A stretch of 51,306 nucleotides of DNA from Methanobrevibacter sp. (GCF_015062935.1 NZ_SUTM01000019.1:1-51306); one strand, 5' to 3'; positions 29,037 to 37,888 are shown, numbered from the stretch's first letter. Translations and numbers: made by a program. Notes: generated by a model not told the origin, from the sequence alone.

Positions 29037-29100
29037 TTAGGTTAACCTAAACATATTTTATATTTGATTTTATGCTATTTAAATATTTAGGCATACCAAA
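29037..29100 (-). promoter_or_regulatory. feoB promoter with two DtxR-type boxes
   Basis: A perfect 14-bp palindrome TTAGGTTAACCTAA at 29037-29050 and a one-mismatch copy TTAGGCATACCAAA at 29087-29100. Between them on the minus strand lie TATTTAAATAG and AATATAAAATATG, either of which could be the TATA box. TTAGGTTAnCCTAA is the core of known iron-dependent DtxR/IdeR operators. The region is shared with the divergent TPR gene, so that gene may be affected too. Confidence 0.7.
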
Positions 29101-29178
29101 GAAAAAATAAAATATTTATATTAAAAAAAAGTATAGAATATTAAAGTAATTTTTATAAACATTAACTAGGTTGATATA

Positions 29179-30189
29179 ATGAGTAATGCCATTGAACAAG
29201 CCCGACAGTATATTGAAAAAGAAGACTATAAGCAGGCACTGAAATTAGCCAGAAAAAGACATGGAAAAGATGATATTCAAGAATATATTGGAATTCTGGA
29301 TTTGCTAATTGATGCCGATTATCTTCTGGCTCTTGAGGAAAAAGGGATTTACTACCAGTATTATGATGAAAATCATGACAATGGGGACTTTGGTGAAAAA
29401 TACTTTAACCAGTACCTGGAAAAACAACCTAGATCAATTAATGTAATATGTGACAAAGCCCTTTCCCGCTTCAACAAAGGCAAGATTGATGAATCAATAG
29501 AACTTATGGATAAAGCCTATGACAAATACAAATCATACTCAAAGATTGAAAAGCCAAGAATCAGTAAAAATGAAGTGTTGATGGGAAAAATTGAACTGTT
29601 AATGCAGGCAAAAAAATATGATGACGCACTTGCTTACCTCAACAAATATGAAACTTTAACAAACGGTGATGAAAAATCAGACCTGTACAAAGGAGTTGCA
29701 CTTCAAAAAATGGGAAAAAATGAGGAAGCTATTGATTATCTGGACAAATCACTGCAGAATGAAGATACACTCATGGCCCTCAACTCCAAAGGTGATGCGC
29801 TATATGAACTTCGAAGATATAAAGAAGCATTAAAATCATATGACATGTGCATTCAAAAAGAAAAGGTAGTTGAAGATGATTTGGAAATGATTACCAATTT
29901 CAATTATAAAGCAGCATACTGCTGTGTTAACCAGGGAAACGACAGTGAAGCAATCAAATACCTAAATAAGACAATCAACTTTTTAAATGAAAAGGGAAGA
30001 CTTCCAAACGACATTGAAAAGATATATCAAAAATGTTCATTTGAAAAGGAAAGAATTATGAAAACAGGAACTGTTGAGGATAAGGAATTTAGAAAAACAA
30101 AATTTTTAACCATGAAAACTTCCCTTATTATATTGGGAATAATTATAATATTATACGTAATATTAAGATTACTGGGATACGGAAATTAA
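29179..30189 (+). CDS. TPR-repeat protein with C-terminal membrane anchor
   Basis: 336 residues with degenerate tetratricopeptide repeats from about 80 to 285 (NKGKIDESIELMDKAY, MGKNEEAIDYLDKSL, LRRYKEALKSYDMC, NQGNDSEAIKYLNKT) and a C-terminal hydrophobic helix at about 312-332. Without a signal peptide it should be anchored with the repeats in the cytoplasm. GGTTGAT precedes the ATG and a TATA box TTTATATT lies at 29115-29122. It is divergent from feoB. Partner unknown. Confidence 0.8.
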   Translation: MSNAIEQARQYIEKEDYKQALKLARKRHGKDDIQEYIGILDLLIDADYLLALEEKGIYYQYYDENHDNGDFGEKYFNQYLEKQPRSINVICDKALSRFNKGKIDESIELMDKAYDKYKSYSKIEKPRISKNEVLMGKIELLMQAKKYDDALAYLNKYETLTNGDEKSDLYKGVALQKMGKNEEAIDYLDKSLQNEDTLMALNSKGDALYELRRYKEALKSYDMCIQKEKVVEDDLEMITNFNYKAAYCCVNQGNDSEAIKYLNKTINFLNEKGRLPNDIEKIYQKCSFEKERIMKTGTVEDKEFRKTKFLTMKTSLIILGIIIILYVILRLLGYGN

Positions 30190-30321
30190 GATCCATAACT
30201 GCAATCCCTAAACCATCATCACATCAACATTTCAATTTTCAAAATGAAAATATTTATATACTAAAAATAACTATTGTTATATAACGTAAGTTATTTTTTT
30301 TATCAATAGTATGTAAAAAAA

Positions 30322-30408
30322 TTTAGGCGTGCCTAAATTTTTAGAAACATTTATATACTATGAAAACAAACTTTAATACAAGTGAGATATAATTTAGGTA
30401 AACCTAAA
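30322..30408 (+). promoter_or_regulatory. Unit A promoter: box, TATA, box
   Basis: Perfect palindrome TTTAGGCGTGCCTAAA (30322-30337), TATA box TTTATATA (30350-30357) inside AGAAACATTTATATA, and a second palindrome TTTAGGTAAACCTAAA (30393-30408). The gap from box 1 to TATA is 12 bp and from TATA to box 2 is 35 bp, the same as in units B and C (12 and 34). No protein gene follows. Confidence 0.75.
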
Positions 30409-30605
30409 TTTTCACTTAAACAAAACATATTATTAGTCAAATAATAATACAATCTCCAAAATATAAATATTTAGTATTAAATTAGCTTTCCACAATTTTC
30501 TAATTTAATACAGGGAAAATTTAATCTGCCAAATTTCCCAAAAATCAACCATTGGTGTTTATAACTCTCCAAAACACATAAACACCAATATTATCTCTTT
30601 TTAAA
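30380..30605 (+). ncRNA. Candidate iron-controlled small RNA, unit A
   Basis: Predicted from the TATA position to start near 30380 and to end after a 12-bp hairpin ATTGGTGTTTAT/ATAAACACCAAT (30551-30562/30578-30589) followed by ATTATCTCTTTTTT. It contains a perfect 11-bp stem TATTAAATTAG/CTAATTTAATA (30475-30510, 14-nt loop) and a short GGGAAA/TTTCCC stem around CTGCC (30513-30539). No ATG-initiated frame longer than a few codons is present. The start and the end are predictions. Confidence 0.6.
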
Positions 30606-30618
30606 AAAAAAATTATTT

Positions 30619-31116
30619 TTAAGGCCCTTCACCATCGTAGGTTGCGGCATCATCATAGATTTCTTCATCCCAGTAGTTATACTCAATGTAATCATCGATC
30701 TGCTGGTTTAAACCCCAATGATGATTGTCATAATAAGTATAAGCATCGAAACCGGAACTTGCAGTTTTAACAGTAACATCCTTAGTTTTTGAAGCGGATT
30801 TGTATTTTTTATCCCCATCAAATTTCACTTTAACATTATAATGTCCAGGATCATATTTCAAACGCAGAAGCTTAGTGTAGGGTGCATAAGCCCACTTATA
30901 ATTCCCATTTGAATCGGTTATAGTATAGTGAAGTTTTCCACTGCTTTTTATATCCCTTCCATGGCTATCAACAAGTTTTATTATAATTACTCCTTTACCA
31001 TTCAACCATTTATCCGTAGAAATTTTTACATTAACCTTTTCCTTTGCAAAAGTTGGAGTGAGTAAAACAAAGCATAATCCAACAATTGCCAAAATGATGA
31101 TGATTTTTCGATTCAT
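30619..31116 (-). CDS. Secreted or surface protein with Ig-like beta domain
   Basis: 165 residues. A signal peptide (about 1-24, IIIILAIVGLCFVLLTPTFA) precedes a beta-sandwich-like domain (VNVKISTDKWLNGKGVIIIKL, HYNVKVKFDGDKKYKSASK) similar to the Ig-like repeats of methanobacterial adhesin-like proteins, and the C-terminus is Tyr/Asp-rich. A single domain without anchor suggests secretion. ATG 31116 was taken because the earlier GTG is part of its GTGATT ribosome binding site. Exact role unknown. Confidence 0.7.
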   Translation of the reverse strand: MNRKIIIILAIVGLCFVLLTPTFAKEKVNVKISTDKWLNGKGVIIIKLVDSHGRDIKSSGKLHYTITDSNGNYKWAYAPYTKLLRLKYDPGHYNVKVKFDGDKKYKSASKTKDVTVKTASSGFDAYTYYDNHHWGLNQQIDDYIEYNYWDEEIYDDAATYDGEGP

Positions 31117-31191
31117 AATAATCACTGTGAATAATTTGTTACAAATAATATTTAAATATATATCCCAATATATTATTATAGAGGTTGATTT

Positions 31192-31653
31192 ATGATTAAA
31201 TATGATGACATAATTAAGAATTCCCCATTTTTAGTGAATCATTTGATTTCTTTAAGCAAGACACATGATTTTTACATAAACAAGCACATTAAAAATGGAA
31301 CTGATATTTTACCTAGCCAATATTACATGCTACTTTTTTTATATTATGAAATGGGAACAAACCAATCAGATATTGCAAAAGCTTGTTTAATGGATAGAAG
31401 TGGTGTTTCAAGAGCATTTAAGGATTTTGAAGAAAAAGGACTGATTACAAGAGAAATCAATGAAAACAACAAAAGATCATACAACATCACTCTCACACAA
31501 AAAGGAATTGAAACCTCCGAATTTCTAATAGAAAAAGAAAAAGAATGGGACCATATGGTTTGTGAAGAATTGGACATAAGCCGTGAAGACCTGCTTAAAT
31601 TATTATCAAAGATATCTCTAAAGTCATTGGAATTTAACAGAAATCAATTTTAA
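31192..31653 (+). CDS. MarR-family transcriptional regulator
   Basis: 153 residues with a winged helix-turn-helix in the middle (NQSDIAKACLMDRSGVSRAFKDFEEKGLI, about 58-86) and a wing NENNKRSYNITLT, flanked by helices for dimerisation, as in MarR. The gene is divergent from the surface-protein gene, with 75 bp between, so autoregulation and control of that gene are possible. GAGGTTGATTT precedes the ATG. Confidence 0.88.
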   Translation: MIKYDDIIKNSPFLVNHLISLSKTHDFYINKHIKNGTDILPSQYYMLLFLYYEMGTNQSDIAKACLMDRSGVSRAFKDFEEKGLITREINENNKRSYNITLTQKGIETSEFLIEKEKEWDHMVCEELDISREDLLKLLSKISLKSLEFNRNQF

Positions 31654-31783
31654 TCACACCACTCAAACCACCTATCCACCTCCAACTACAATTTTACCAG
31701 ATTAATTAAATTTTACTAAAAAAGAATAATATTGCCGAATAGCTTAAACAAGATTTATATTGATGTTTAATCAATGAATAGGT

Positions 31784-33037
31784 ATGATTGAATTAGTTAT
31801 TGCTTGTTTTATAGGTATATTAATCGGAACCACTACAGGAATGATACCGGGAATACATGTCAACACTGCCGGAGCAATTCTATTTGCTTCCTCAACATTT
31901 CTTCTGACGTTCTTATCTCCGGAGTTTTTATGCGTTTTAATGGTTTCAATGTCAATTGCACATGCTTTAATAGAATTTGTACCTTCAATGCTTTTAGGAG
32001 TCCCAGAAGAGGGAACAGCAACATCAATTCTTCCAGGACACAGAATGGTATTGCAGGGAAGATCAAAAGAAGTGATAAGAATCGTTTCAGTAGGGGGTTT
32101 CGGAGGCATCATCGTAACTGTTCTAATGCTTCCTGTTTTTGCAGTCATTCTTCCGGCACTGCATGATTTTTCAAAACCTTTTACATGGATGATTCTGCTT
32201 TTTGCATCAATTTATTTGACATATAGCCTAACAAATTCCAGAAGAGATTTCCTATGGTCATTACTTCTTTTCATATTATCCGGAATTTTAGGCTGGATAA
32301 TTTTTCAAACGCCAATTTCATCAGGAGTATCATTAATGTGCACATTTTCAGGCCTTTTCGGAATAAGTACAATATTATTTAGCCTAAATGAATCTTCAAC
32401 AATACCTCATCAGAATCCTTTTTACGAACTGAATCTGGACTGGAATAAATATAAAAGCATTTTTGCAGGAGGCATTACAGGAGCCATTTTGGGATTTCTT
32501 CCAGGTTTTGGTCCTGCCCAGGGAACAGTCATAGCTCAGGCTGCAAGCGGTGCAAGTGACAATAATGATGACGATACTGTAAACTTTCTGCTGGCCACTT
32601 CAGGATTGAATGTTTCGGATTGCCTGTTTTCCCTGATAGCAATCTACATCATTGGAAACCCCCGAAGCGGAATAGCCGTTTATATGTCATATTTAATCTC
32701 TCAAATGAACATGAACCATTTGGCAATATTCATTTTTGCATCATTGATTGCAGTTTCTGTTTCATTAGTGTTATCTTTAAAATTAGGAGATTCCTTTTCA
32801 AAATTAATGAGCCGTGTTGATTACAAAAAACTCTCAATTGGAGTGATTTTGCTTCAGATTCTGATATTGTACATTTTTATTTTTTATTACAATGCACCAA
32901 TAGGATACATGACATTGGCTTTAATTACCTCAACTGCCATGGGAATGCTGCCCCACTATCTGGGCGTCGGCAAGTCACATCTGATGGGAATCCTGATTAT
33001 TCCAGCCATCGTTATTTACATGCAAATGTTTATTTAA
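31784..33037 (+). CDS. TctA-like (DUF112) permease
   Basis: 417 residues with about ten to eleven hydrophobic segments. The N-terminal GTTTGMIPGIHVNTAG and the internal repeat GAILGFLPGFGPAQGT are the paired glycine-rich motifs of the tripartite tricarboxylate transporter permease family. The partner TctB and TctC genes are absent, as usual in archaea, so the substrate cannot be inferred. A TATA-like TTTATATT lies 30-35 bp before the start. Confidence 0.8.
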   Translation: MIELVIACFIGILIGTTTGMIPGIHVNTAGAILFASSTFLLTFLSPEFLCVLMVSMSIAHALIEFVPSMLLGVPEEGTATSILPGHRMVLQGRSKEVIRIVSVGGFGGIIVTVLMLPVFAVILPALHDFSKPFTWMILLFASIYLTYSLTNSRRDFLWSLLLFILSGILGWIIFQTPISSGVSLMCTFSGLFGISTILFSLNESSTIPHQNPFYELNLDWNKYKSIFAGGITGAILGFLPGFGPAQGTVIAQAASGASDNNDDDTVNFLLATSGLNVSDCLFSLIAIYIIGNPRSGIAVYMSYLISQMNMNHLAIFIFASLIAVSVSLVLSLKLGDSFSKLMSRVDYKKLSIGVILLQILILYIFIFYYNAPIGYMTLALITSTAMGMLPHYLGVGKSHLMGILIIPAIVIYMQMFI

Positions 33038-33076
33038 AATGTTTGGTGCCATCAAAATATTGAAAAATAAGAATAG

Positions 33077-33970
33077 CTAGATAATTACCACATTATCAGC
33101 TATTTTTTCAGCTTTTTTAGTAATTTCAGAGATATCTACACCAGGAAATGCATCTATAACACACAAATCAACATGCCCAACATCCAGATTTTCAAATGCC
33201 TCGTTGAATATTTCAAAATTATCAACGACATCATTCAATTCCAAATTGTGTTTCAATGCATCTATCATCTCCGGATTGACATCATTGAAAATAACTTTTT
33301 CAAATCCGTATTTCAATAAATAAATACCCAAAGCCCCAAGACCGCACATTGCATCTATAGCTACGCCTTTTTTAATGCCATTATTCTTTAAATAATTATG
33401 CAATCTCAGCAGTTTTTCTTCGGTAGTCATTGCAACTTCAATATGGTGTTTTGATTGGTTTTTTGCTAAAATTACCTTATCCCCAAGCAGGGTTCTCATC
33501 ACATTTATCTGAGTGTCATCCCCTTCAAGTATCTCAAAATGATTAATAGTTGAATCCTTATCCTTTTGACCGGCGAGATTTTGAGGGCTTCCTTTCAATA
33601 CGCATTTGACTTCAGGAACTTCTGAAATTAATCTTGAAGCAACTTCAGGTGTAAAATCATTATGCAATAATATTAAAGTATTTTTCTGAATGAATTGAGG
33701 ATTTAAATTACTGTAATAAAAATCAGACAAAGGAACTGGTGAATTGCGCCTAAGTGTTGCTTTTTGAGGAACTATTTCTGATTCTATCATGATTTTTAAG
33801 ATATGGCTCATTACAATATCCAGTGGCCTTTTTCCACATTCACATCTCATGTATTCCCCATCATAATCTTCAAAGTTGATTAACTCCCTTAGCGGAGAAA
33901 ACTTTTTAATTTGAACATCACTGCATTTTTCACATTCATTCAGTGATTTAATTTTTTCATCCACATCCAT
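33077..33970 (-). CDS. SAM-dependent methyltransferase with Cys-rich N-terminus
   Basis: 297 residues. The C-terminal half holds motif I AIDAMCGLGALGIYLLKYG (about 205-223), motif II FNDVNPEMID and an INVMRTLLG segment, the layout of class I methyltransferases. The N-terminal half has Cys pairs (CEKCSD and CECGKRP) that may bind zinc. GAGGTG lies 8 bp before the ATG at 33970. The substrate is unknown. A tRNA or protein substrate would be expected from the zinc-binding part. Confidence 0.72.
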   Translation of the reverse strand: MDVDEKIKSLNECEKCSDVQIKKFSPLRELINFEDYDGEYMRCECGKRPLDIVMSHILKIMIESEIVPQKATLRRNSPVPLSDFYYSNLNPQFIQKNTLILLHNDFTPEVASRLISEVPEVKCVLKGSPQNLAGQKDKDSTINHFEILEGDDTQINVMRTLLGDKVILAKNQSKHHIEVAMTTEEKLLRLHNYLKNNGIKKGVAIDAMCGLGALGIYLLKYGFEKVIFNDVNPEMIDALKHNLELNDVVDNFEIFNEAFENLDVGHVDLCVIDAFPGVDISEITKKAEKIADNVVII

Positions 33971-34106
33971 AACAAAACACCTCAAAATTACTTTTATAAT
34001 ATTGAATTGATTTTAATTAGATATAATGCTTTCGATTCAAATAAAAACTTTATAAATGAGCATTACAAATCTTATAATGCCATTATAATTCTTTAAAGGT
34101 GAAAAT

Positions 34107-35534
34107 ATGAGCAATAATGATATAATACCACAATATAATACAGTTAGACAAAATTACAGTGCTGAGGAAAAAATTCTTTTAGGGGAACTTCGTGAAAATT
34201 TAGTGGATTTAGCCATATCCTCCGGTGAAAATTTCCAGCCAAACGAAAACAAAATGTTAAATGACATAAAGAGTTTCTTATTTTTAAGGTTAAATAAAAA
34301 TAATGAAAATAATCACATCTCAAATGAATATTTGGACAATCTTGCAAACAAGCTACTCAGAGACATAATCGGATACGGTGAAATCGACCCCCTAATCCAG
34401 GATGACAACCTAGAAGAGATAATGATTAACGGAATTGACAAACCAGTATTCGTTTATCACAGACAACATGGAATGATGAAAACAAACATTGAATTTGATG
34501 ATGAAAAGAAATTAACTGATTTAATCGATTCCATTGCAAGACAAATCAACAGAAGAATAGATCAGGAATCACCGATTCTAGACGGCAGACTGATTGATGG
34601 GTCCAGAATCAATGCGACAATACCTCCCGTATCACCCGATGGCCCATCATTAACAATCAGAAAGTTCAAAAAAGACCCATTAACCATAATCGATTTGATA
34701 AATTCAAAAACAATATCCATTGAGCTTGCCGCTTTTTTATGGCTGTGCATCGACGGGCTTGGAGTGAAATCCGCAAATGCAATCATCTCCGGAGGAACAA
34801 GTTCCGGAAAAACAACAACATTGAATGCATTATCATCATTCATCAACCCAAAAGAAAGAATAATAACAATTGAAGACACATTAGAACTCCAGCTTCCACA
34901 TGAACACGTTATTAGAATGGAAACAAGACCTGCAAATGTTGAAAATAAAGGGGAACTGACAATGAATGACCTTGTTAAAAATTCCTTAAGGCAACGCCCC
35001 GACAGAATCATCGTGGGTGAAGTGAGGTCAGATGAAGCAATAACTCTTTTTACCGCATTGAACACAGGCCATTCAGGATTCGGAACACTTCATGCAAATG
35101 ATGCCCGTGAAACAATAACTCGGCTTACAAATAAACCAATGTGTGTTCCGGAAATAATGATTCAAGCTATAGATTTTATCATTATGCAAAACAGAATTTA
35201 TACCCCTTCAGGAGTGTCCTACAGGAGAATCAGTGAAGTGGTTGAGATTGTCGGAATTGAAGAGGGAGTTGTCCAGCTCAATAAAATATTTCAATGGAAT
35301 CCTGAAACTGACCAAATCGAAAATGTAAGCATTTCAAGCAAAACATTATCACAAATTGCCAAATTAAGCGGACAATCAATCAATGAACTTCACAAAGAAA
35401 TCGAGAAAAGGGAATTAGTACTCAAACATATGATTAAACAGAATATACATTCCGTCAATGATGTCAAGCAGGTATTGGATTTGTATTCTCACGACAGTGA
35501 TGGAGTGCTGAAAAGAATTATTTCCAACAGGTGA
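34107..35534 (+). CDS. CpaF/GspE-type pilus assembly ATPase
   Basis: 475 residues with Walker [14 protein letters not shown] (about 230-242), an Asp box [11 protein letters not shown], Walker B-type [12 protein letters not shown] and a His box [13 protein letters not shown], in secretion ATPase order. It is the motor of a type IV pilus-like or Tad-like system. Its TGA is 4 bp before the start of the TadC-like partner and forms part of the GGTGA ribosome binding site. No pilin gene is adjacent. Confidence 0.92.
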   Translation: MSNNDIIPQYNTVRQNYSAEEKILLGELRENLVDLAISSGENFQPNENKMLNDIKSFLFLRLNKNNENNHISNEYLDNLANKLLRDIIGYGEIDPLIQDDNLEEIMINGIDKPVFVYHRQHGMMKTNIEFDDEKKLTDLIDSIARQINRRIDQESPILDGRLIDGSRINATIPPVSPDGPSLTIRKFKKDPLTIIDLINSKTISIELAAFLWLCIDGLGVKSANAIISGGTSSGKTTTLNALSSFINPKERIITIEDTLELQLPHEHVIRMETRPANVENKGELTMNDLVKNSLRQRPDRIIVGEVRSDEAITLFTALNTGHSGFGTLHANDARETITRLTNKPMCVPEIMIQAIDFIIMQNRIYTPSGVSYRRISEVVEIVGIEEGVVQLNKIFQWNPETDQIENVSISSKTLSQIAKLSGQSINELHKEIEKRELVLKHMIKQNIHSVNDVKQVLDLYSHDSDGVLKRIISNR

Positions 35535-35538
35535 TTTG

Positions 35539-36453
35539 ATGTTAGACAAATTTTTCATTTTTATCGGTGAAATGGCATTATCTCCAATCAGTTTCATTAG
35601 AAGTCTTTCCTTAAAAAAAACCGATGACAAAAATAAAAATCAGAACATGCAAACAACCAATAAAATATTTTCACGGATTAACCTGGAGGCTGAAAACAAG
35701 ACCTCCAAAAAAGAAAATTCACTATTGGACAGACTAAGGGAAAGATTGCTGAAAATACTGTTTAAAAAACAAACAGTTATTCTGTTACTGTCCTTAACCT
35801 CAATTTTGATAATCACATCACCGTTAGAAATTGCAGGAATATTTCTAACCGTCATTGCTATGGTTTACATATTCACCTTATATTATCCCCAAATTAAAAA
35901 TCAGCGAAACTACTCTGATTTGAATCAGGAATTACCCTATGCTTTAAGACATATGGGAATCGAATTGAAATCAGGGAAAGGACTTCATGACACGTTAGTG
36001 ACAATCAAGGATGCGGATTATGGAACATTCTCCCATGAATTAAATAGGGTTCTGGAAGAGGTCAAATATGGAAAGTCAACAGAGGACTCGCTTTTGGAAA
36101 TGTCAAAAAGAGTAAAATCCGAAGGTCTTACAAGAGCAGTCCAGCAGCTTATAGGTACATTACGGGTTGGGGGAAATCTTGCAAACAGTTTGGACATAAT
36201 CGCACAGGACATATCCTTTGACATGCAGATAAAGTTAAAGGAGTATTCCCAAAAATTAAATTCGTTTATATTAATCTATACTTTCATTGCAATTTTAGCC
36301 CCTGTTATCAGTTTAATAATGCTGATGGCAAGTTCCACAGTTATGGGAGATTTGATTTCAACAAATTTGTTAATGTTATTATATGGTGCAATATTTCCAA
36401 TGATTGTGATGTTTATGGGAGTTTTCATGAAAAAATTAGAGCCAAAAATTTAA
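35539..36453 (+). CDS. Type II secretion F/TadC-like membrane platform protein
   Basis: 304 residues with hydrophobic segments at about 77-120 and 240-300 and a T2SSF domain between (ELPYALRHMGIELKSGKGLHDTL, GGNLANSLDIIAQDISFDMQ). It anchors the ATPase at the membrane. The pair CpaF-TadC is complete as a minimal motor. The start ATG 35539 has GGTGA only 4 bp upstream; TTG one codon earlier is possible. A poly-A/T stretch right after the stop marks the convergent end. Confidence 0.88.
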   Translation: MLDKFFIFIGEMALSPISFIRSLSLKKTDDKNKNQNMQTTNKIFSRINLEAENKTSKKENSLLDRLRERLLKILFKKQTVILLLSLTSILIITSPLEIAGIFLTVIAMVYIFTLYYPQIKNQRNYSDLNQELPYALRHMGIELKSGKGLHDTLVTIKDADYGTFSHELNRVLEEVKYGKSTEDSLLEMSKRVKSEGLTRAVQQLIGTLRVGGNLANSLDIIAQDISFDMQIKLKEYSQKLNSFILIYTFIAILAPVISLIMLMASSTVMGDLISTNLLMLLYGAIFPMIVMFMGVFMKKLEPKI

Positions 36454-36470
36454 AAAAAAAAAGAAAGGAA

Positions 36471-37190
36471 TTAACCGAAGAAGGTTTCAATTCCTTTTGA
36501 AGCAAGTAAACCTACGAATGCACCTTGCTGATCCATTACAATATTTCCTTTAGAGTATTGGTCAATAGCTGCATTTACCATAGCAGATTTTATTTCAGGA
36601 TCTTTTGCTGCTTTAGCTGCTGCTTTCACTACATCAAGTACTGCTTCACCTCTGGAAACACCTTGGCCCCAATCTTCCTCACGGATTATATCAATACCGC
36701 TGGCAGTAGTGTTTGTTCCGTTGATGTCTAACGGACCTGCAGCTGCAAGTACAGCATCAAGTGCCTGACTATTAACCGCTACAACAGAATCAATAGAGAC
36801 TTTAGTGTTGTATTCAACTATCTCTTTTGCAAGTTGCATACATTTTGCATTATCTGCTTCCCAGAATGAATCGTGCAGCAACAATTTTGATCCGGCTCCC
36901 TGAGATTGTGCTTCAGCGGGTTCAGCGGCAGTTGGGTGAGTTAAACCTCCTGGATAAACTGCAGTATAATTCATTAAAGTTCCATTTTTCAATGTAACAA
37001 TAAAACACATGTCACATGCACCCATTCCAGGCCTGTTTTCACTTTCATCAATAGCGCACACCAATATATTTTTAGTTCCTTCTGAAAGTTCAGTGTCATG
37101 GCCAATGAACAGTGCTCCGGCAATTATTGCTACAAGACCAATAAGAACGATAATCAATATAGCAACAATAATTTTTCTTGTCCTATCCAT
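36471..37190 (-). CDS. DUF4012-like membrane-anchored protein
   Basis: 239 residues with one N-terminal transmembrane helix (about 6-28) and an extracytoplasmic domain. Segments such as KNILVCAIDESENRPGMGAC, CFIVTLKNGTLMNY and the SKLLLHDSFW region with an Asp/Glu-rich neighbourhood fit DUF4012, distantly like LytR-CpsA-Psr proteins that attach polymers to cell walls. ATG 37190 is preceded by GGGTAATATT. It lies downstream of small-RNA unit C on the same strand. Confidence 0.68.
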   Translation of the reverse strand: MDRTRKIIVAILIIVLIGLVAIIAGALFIGHDTELSEGTKNILVCAIDESENRPGMGACDMCFIVTLKNGTLMNYTAVYPGGLTHPTAAEPAEAQSQGAGSKLLLHDSFWEADNAKCMQLAKEIVEYNTKVSIDSVVAVNSQALDAVLAAAGPLDINGTNTTASGIDIIREEDWGQGVSRGEAVLDVVKAAAKAAKDPEIKSAMVNAAIDQYSKGNIVMDQQGAFVGLLASKGIETFFG

Positions 37191-37299
37191 AATATTACCC
37201 ACATTAAATATGTTAATATTATTTTTTAAAATTAATAATACTTAAACATTATCAAATATGAAAAGAATTAAGGAAAAATGAAGAATTTCTTAAAAATAG

Positions 37300-37490
37300 T
37301 GAAAAGATAGGTGAAATTAAATATGATAGACATATTTAATTTCGTGAGAGTAGTTATATGCTTTTTTACTAAATTAGAAAAGAGAGTTTAAACTAATTTA
37401 GTATAATCGGAGTGTATTAGTATGGTTTTTAAACCAAAAATACGACAGTAATTAAAATTAGATTTTTAGGTAGACCTAATTTTTATCACT
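37300..37490 (-). ncRNA. Candidate iron-controlled small RNA, unit C
   Basis: Minus strand. Predicted to start near 37490 and to end at about 37300, after a perfect 13-bp hairpin GAAATTAAATATG/CATATTTAATTTC (37313-37343, 5-nt loop) followed by U-rich sequence. The family hairpin is TACTAAATTAG/CTAATTTAGTA (37367-37403) with a compensatory C-G pair where A and B have T-A. The end lies about 110 bp before the DUF4012 start, so it might instead be a long leader of that gene if termination fails. Confidence 0.55.
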
Positions 37491-37549
37491 ACTACTAATG
37501 TAGTTGGAAGAGATATATAAATGTTTCTATTTTTTTAGGCATACCTAAA
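37466..37549 (-). promoter_or_regulatory. Unit C promoter: box, TATA, box
   Basis: On the minus strand: palindrome TTTAGGTATGCCTAAA (37534-37549), TATA box TTTATATA (37514-37521) in AGAAACATTTATATA, and box TTAGGTCTACCTAA (37466-37479). The gaps (12 bp to TATA, 34 bp to box 2) equal those of unit B and nearly those of A. Confidence 0.72.
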
Positions 37550-37574
37550 TTTGATGAATTTATGGAAAATATAT

Positions 37575-37830
37575 GGAGAAAAAAAATAGTGAATTTACAT
37601 CCACTATTTTCAAAAAGAGAGTATAATGAAATAATGATGCTTAATTTTAAGGGGGCTGTAAACATCATATTCGCTTTGGAAAATTTTTTGGCAGTGAAAA
37701 TTTTCGCAAAATATTAAATTAGAAAATTGTGAAAACTAATTTAATACAAATATTCATTTTGGAGACATACTATATAACTAATAATATGTTTTAAAGTGGA
37801 AATTTAGGTGAACCTAAATTTATGTCACTT
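37575..37830 (-). ncRNA. Candidate iron-controlled small RNA, unit B
   Basis: Minus strand, closest relative of unit A: about 70% identity over the first 150 nt, including GAAAACAAACTTT, ATACAAGTGA and CATATTATTAGT. It carries TATTAAAATTAG/CTAATTTAATA (37711-37746, one bulged A) and CTGCCAAA as in A. It ends with a 9-bp hairpin AAAATAGTG/CACTATTTT (37583-37610) running into TTTTCTCC on the minus strand. No conserved frame: the GTG that opens a 20-codon frame in A meets a stop after two codons in B. Confidence 0.6.
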
Positions 37831-37888
37831 GTATAAAAGTTTGTTTTCATAGTATTTAAATGTTTCTAAATTTTTAGGAATGCCTAAA
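37803..37888 (-). promoter_or_regulatory. Unit B promoter: box, TATA, box
   Basis: On the minus strand: palindrome TTTAGGCATTCCTAAA (37873-37888), TATA box TTTAAATA (37853-37860) in AGAAACATTTAAATA, and palindrome TTTAGGTTCACCTAAA (37803-37818). Gaps are 12 and 34 bp. The upstream neighbour is the 3' end of the EF-1beta gene, so this promoter restarts transcription in the intergenic space. Confidence 0.73.

Noticed and set aside
30387-30445. 20-codon GTG frame inside unit A as the encoded product
   Set aside because: In sibling unit B the matching GTG is followed by a stop at the third codon, so the frame is not conserved.
34562-35065. 167-codon minus-strand open frame
   Set aside because: Antisense to the conserved ATPase core of the CpaF gene. 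No ribosome binding site and no recognisable motif.
30322-37888. Repeated palindromes as CRISPR repeats or transposon ends
   Set aside because: Spacing is fixed relative to TATA boxes, there is no regular repeat-spacer array, no transposase and no target-site duplication.
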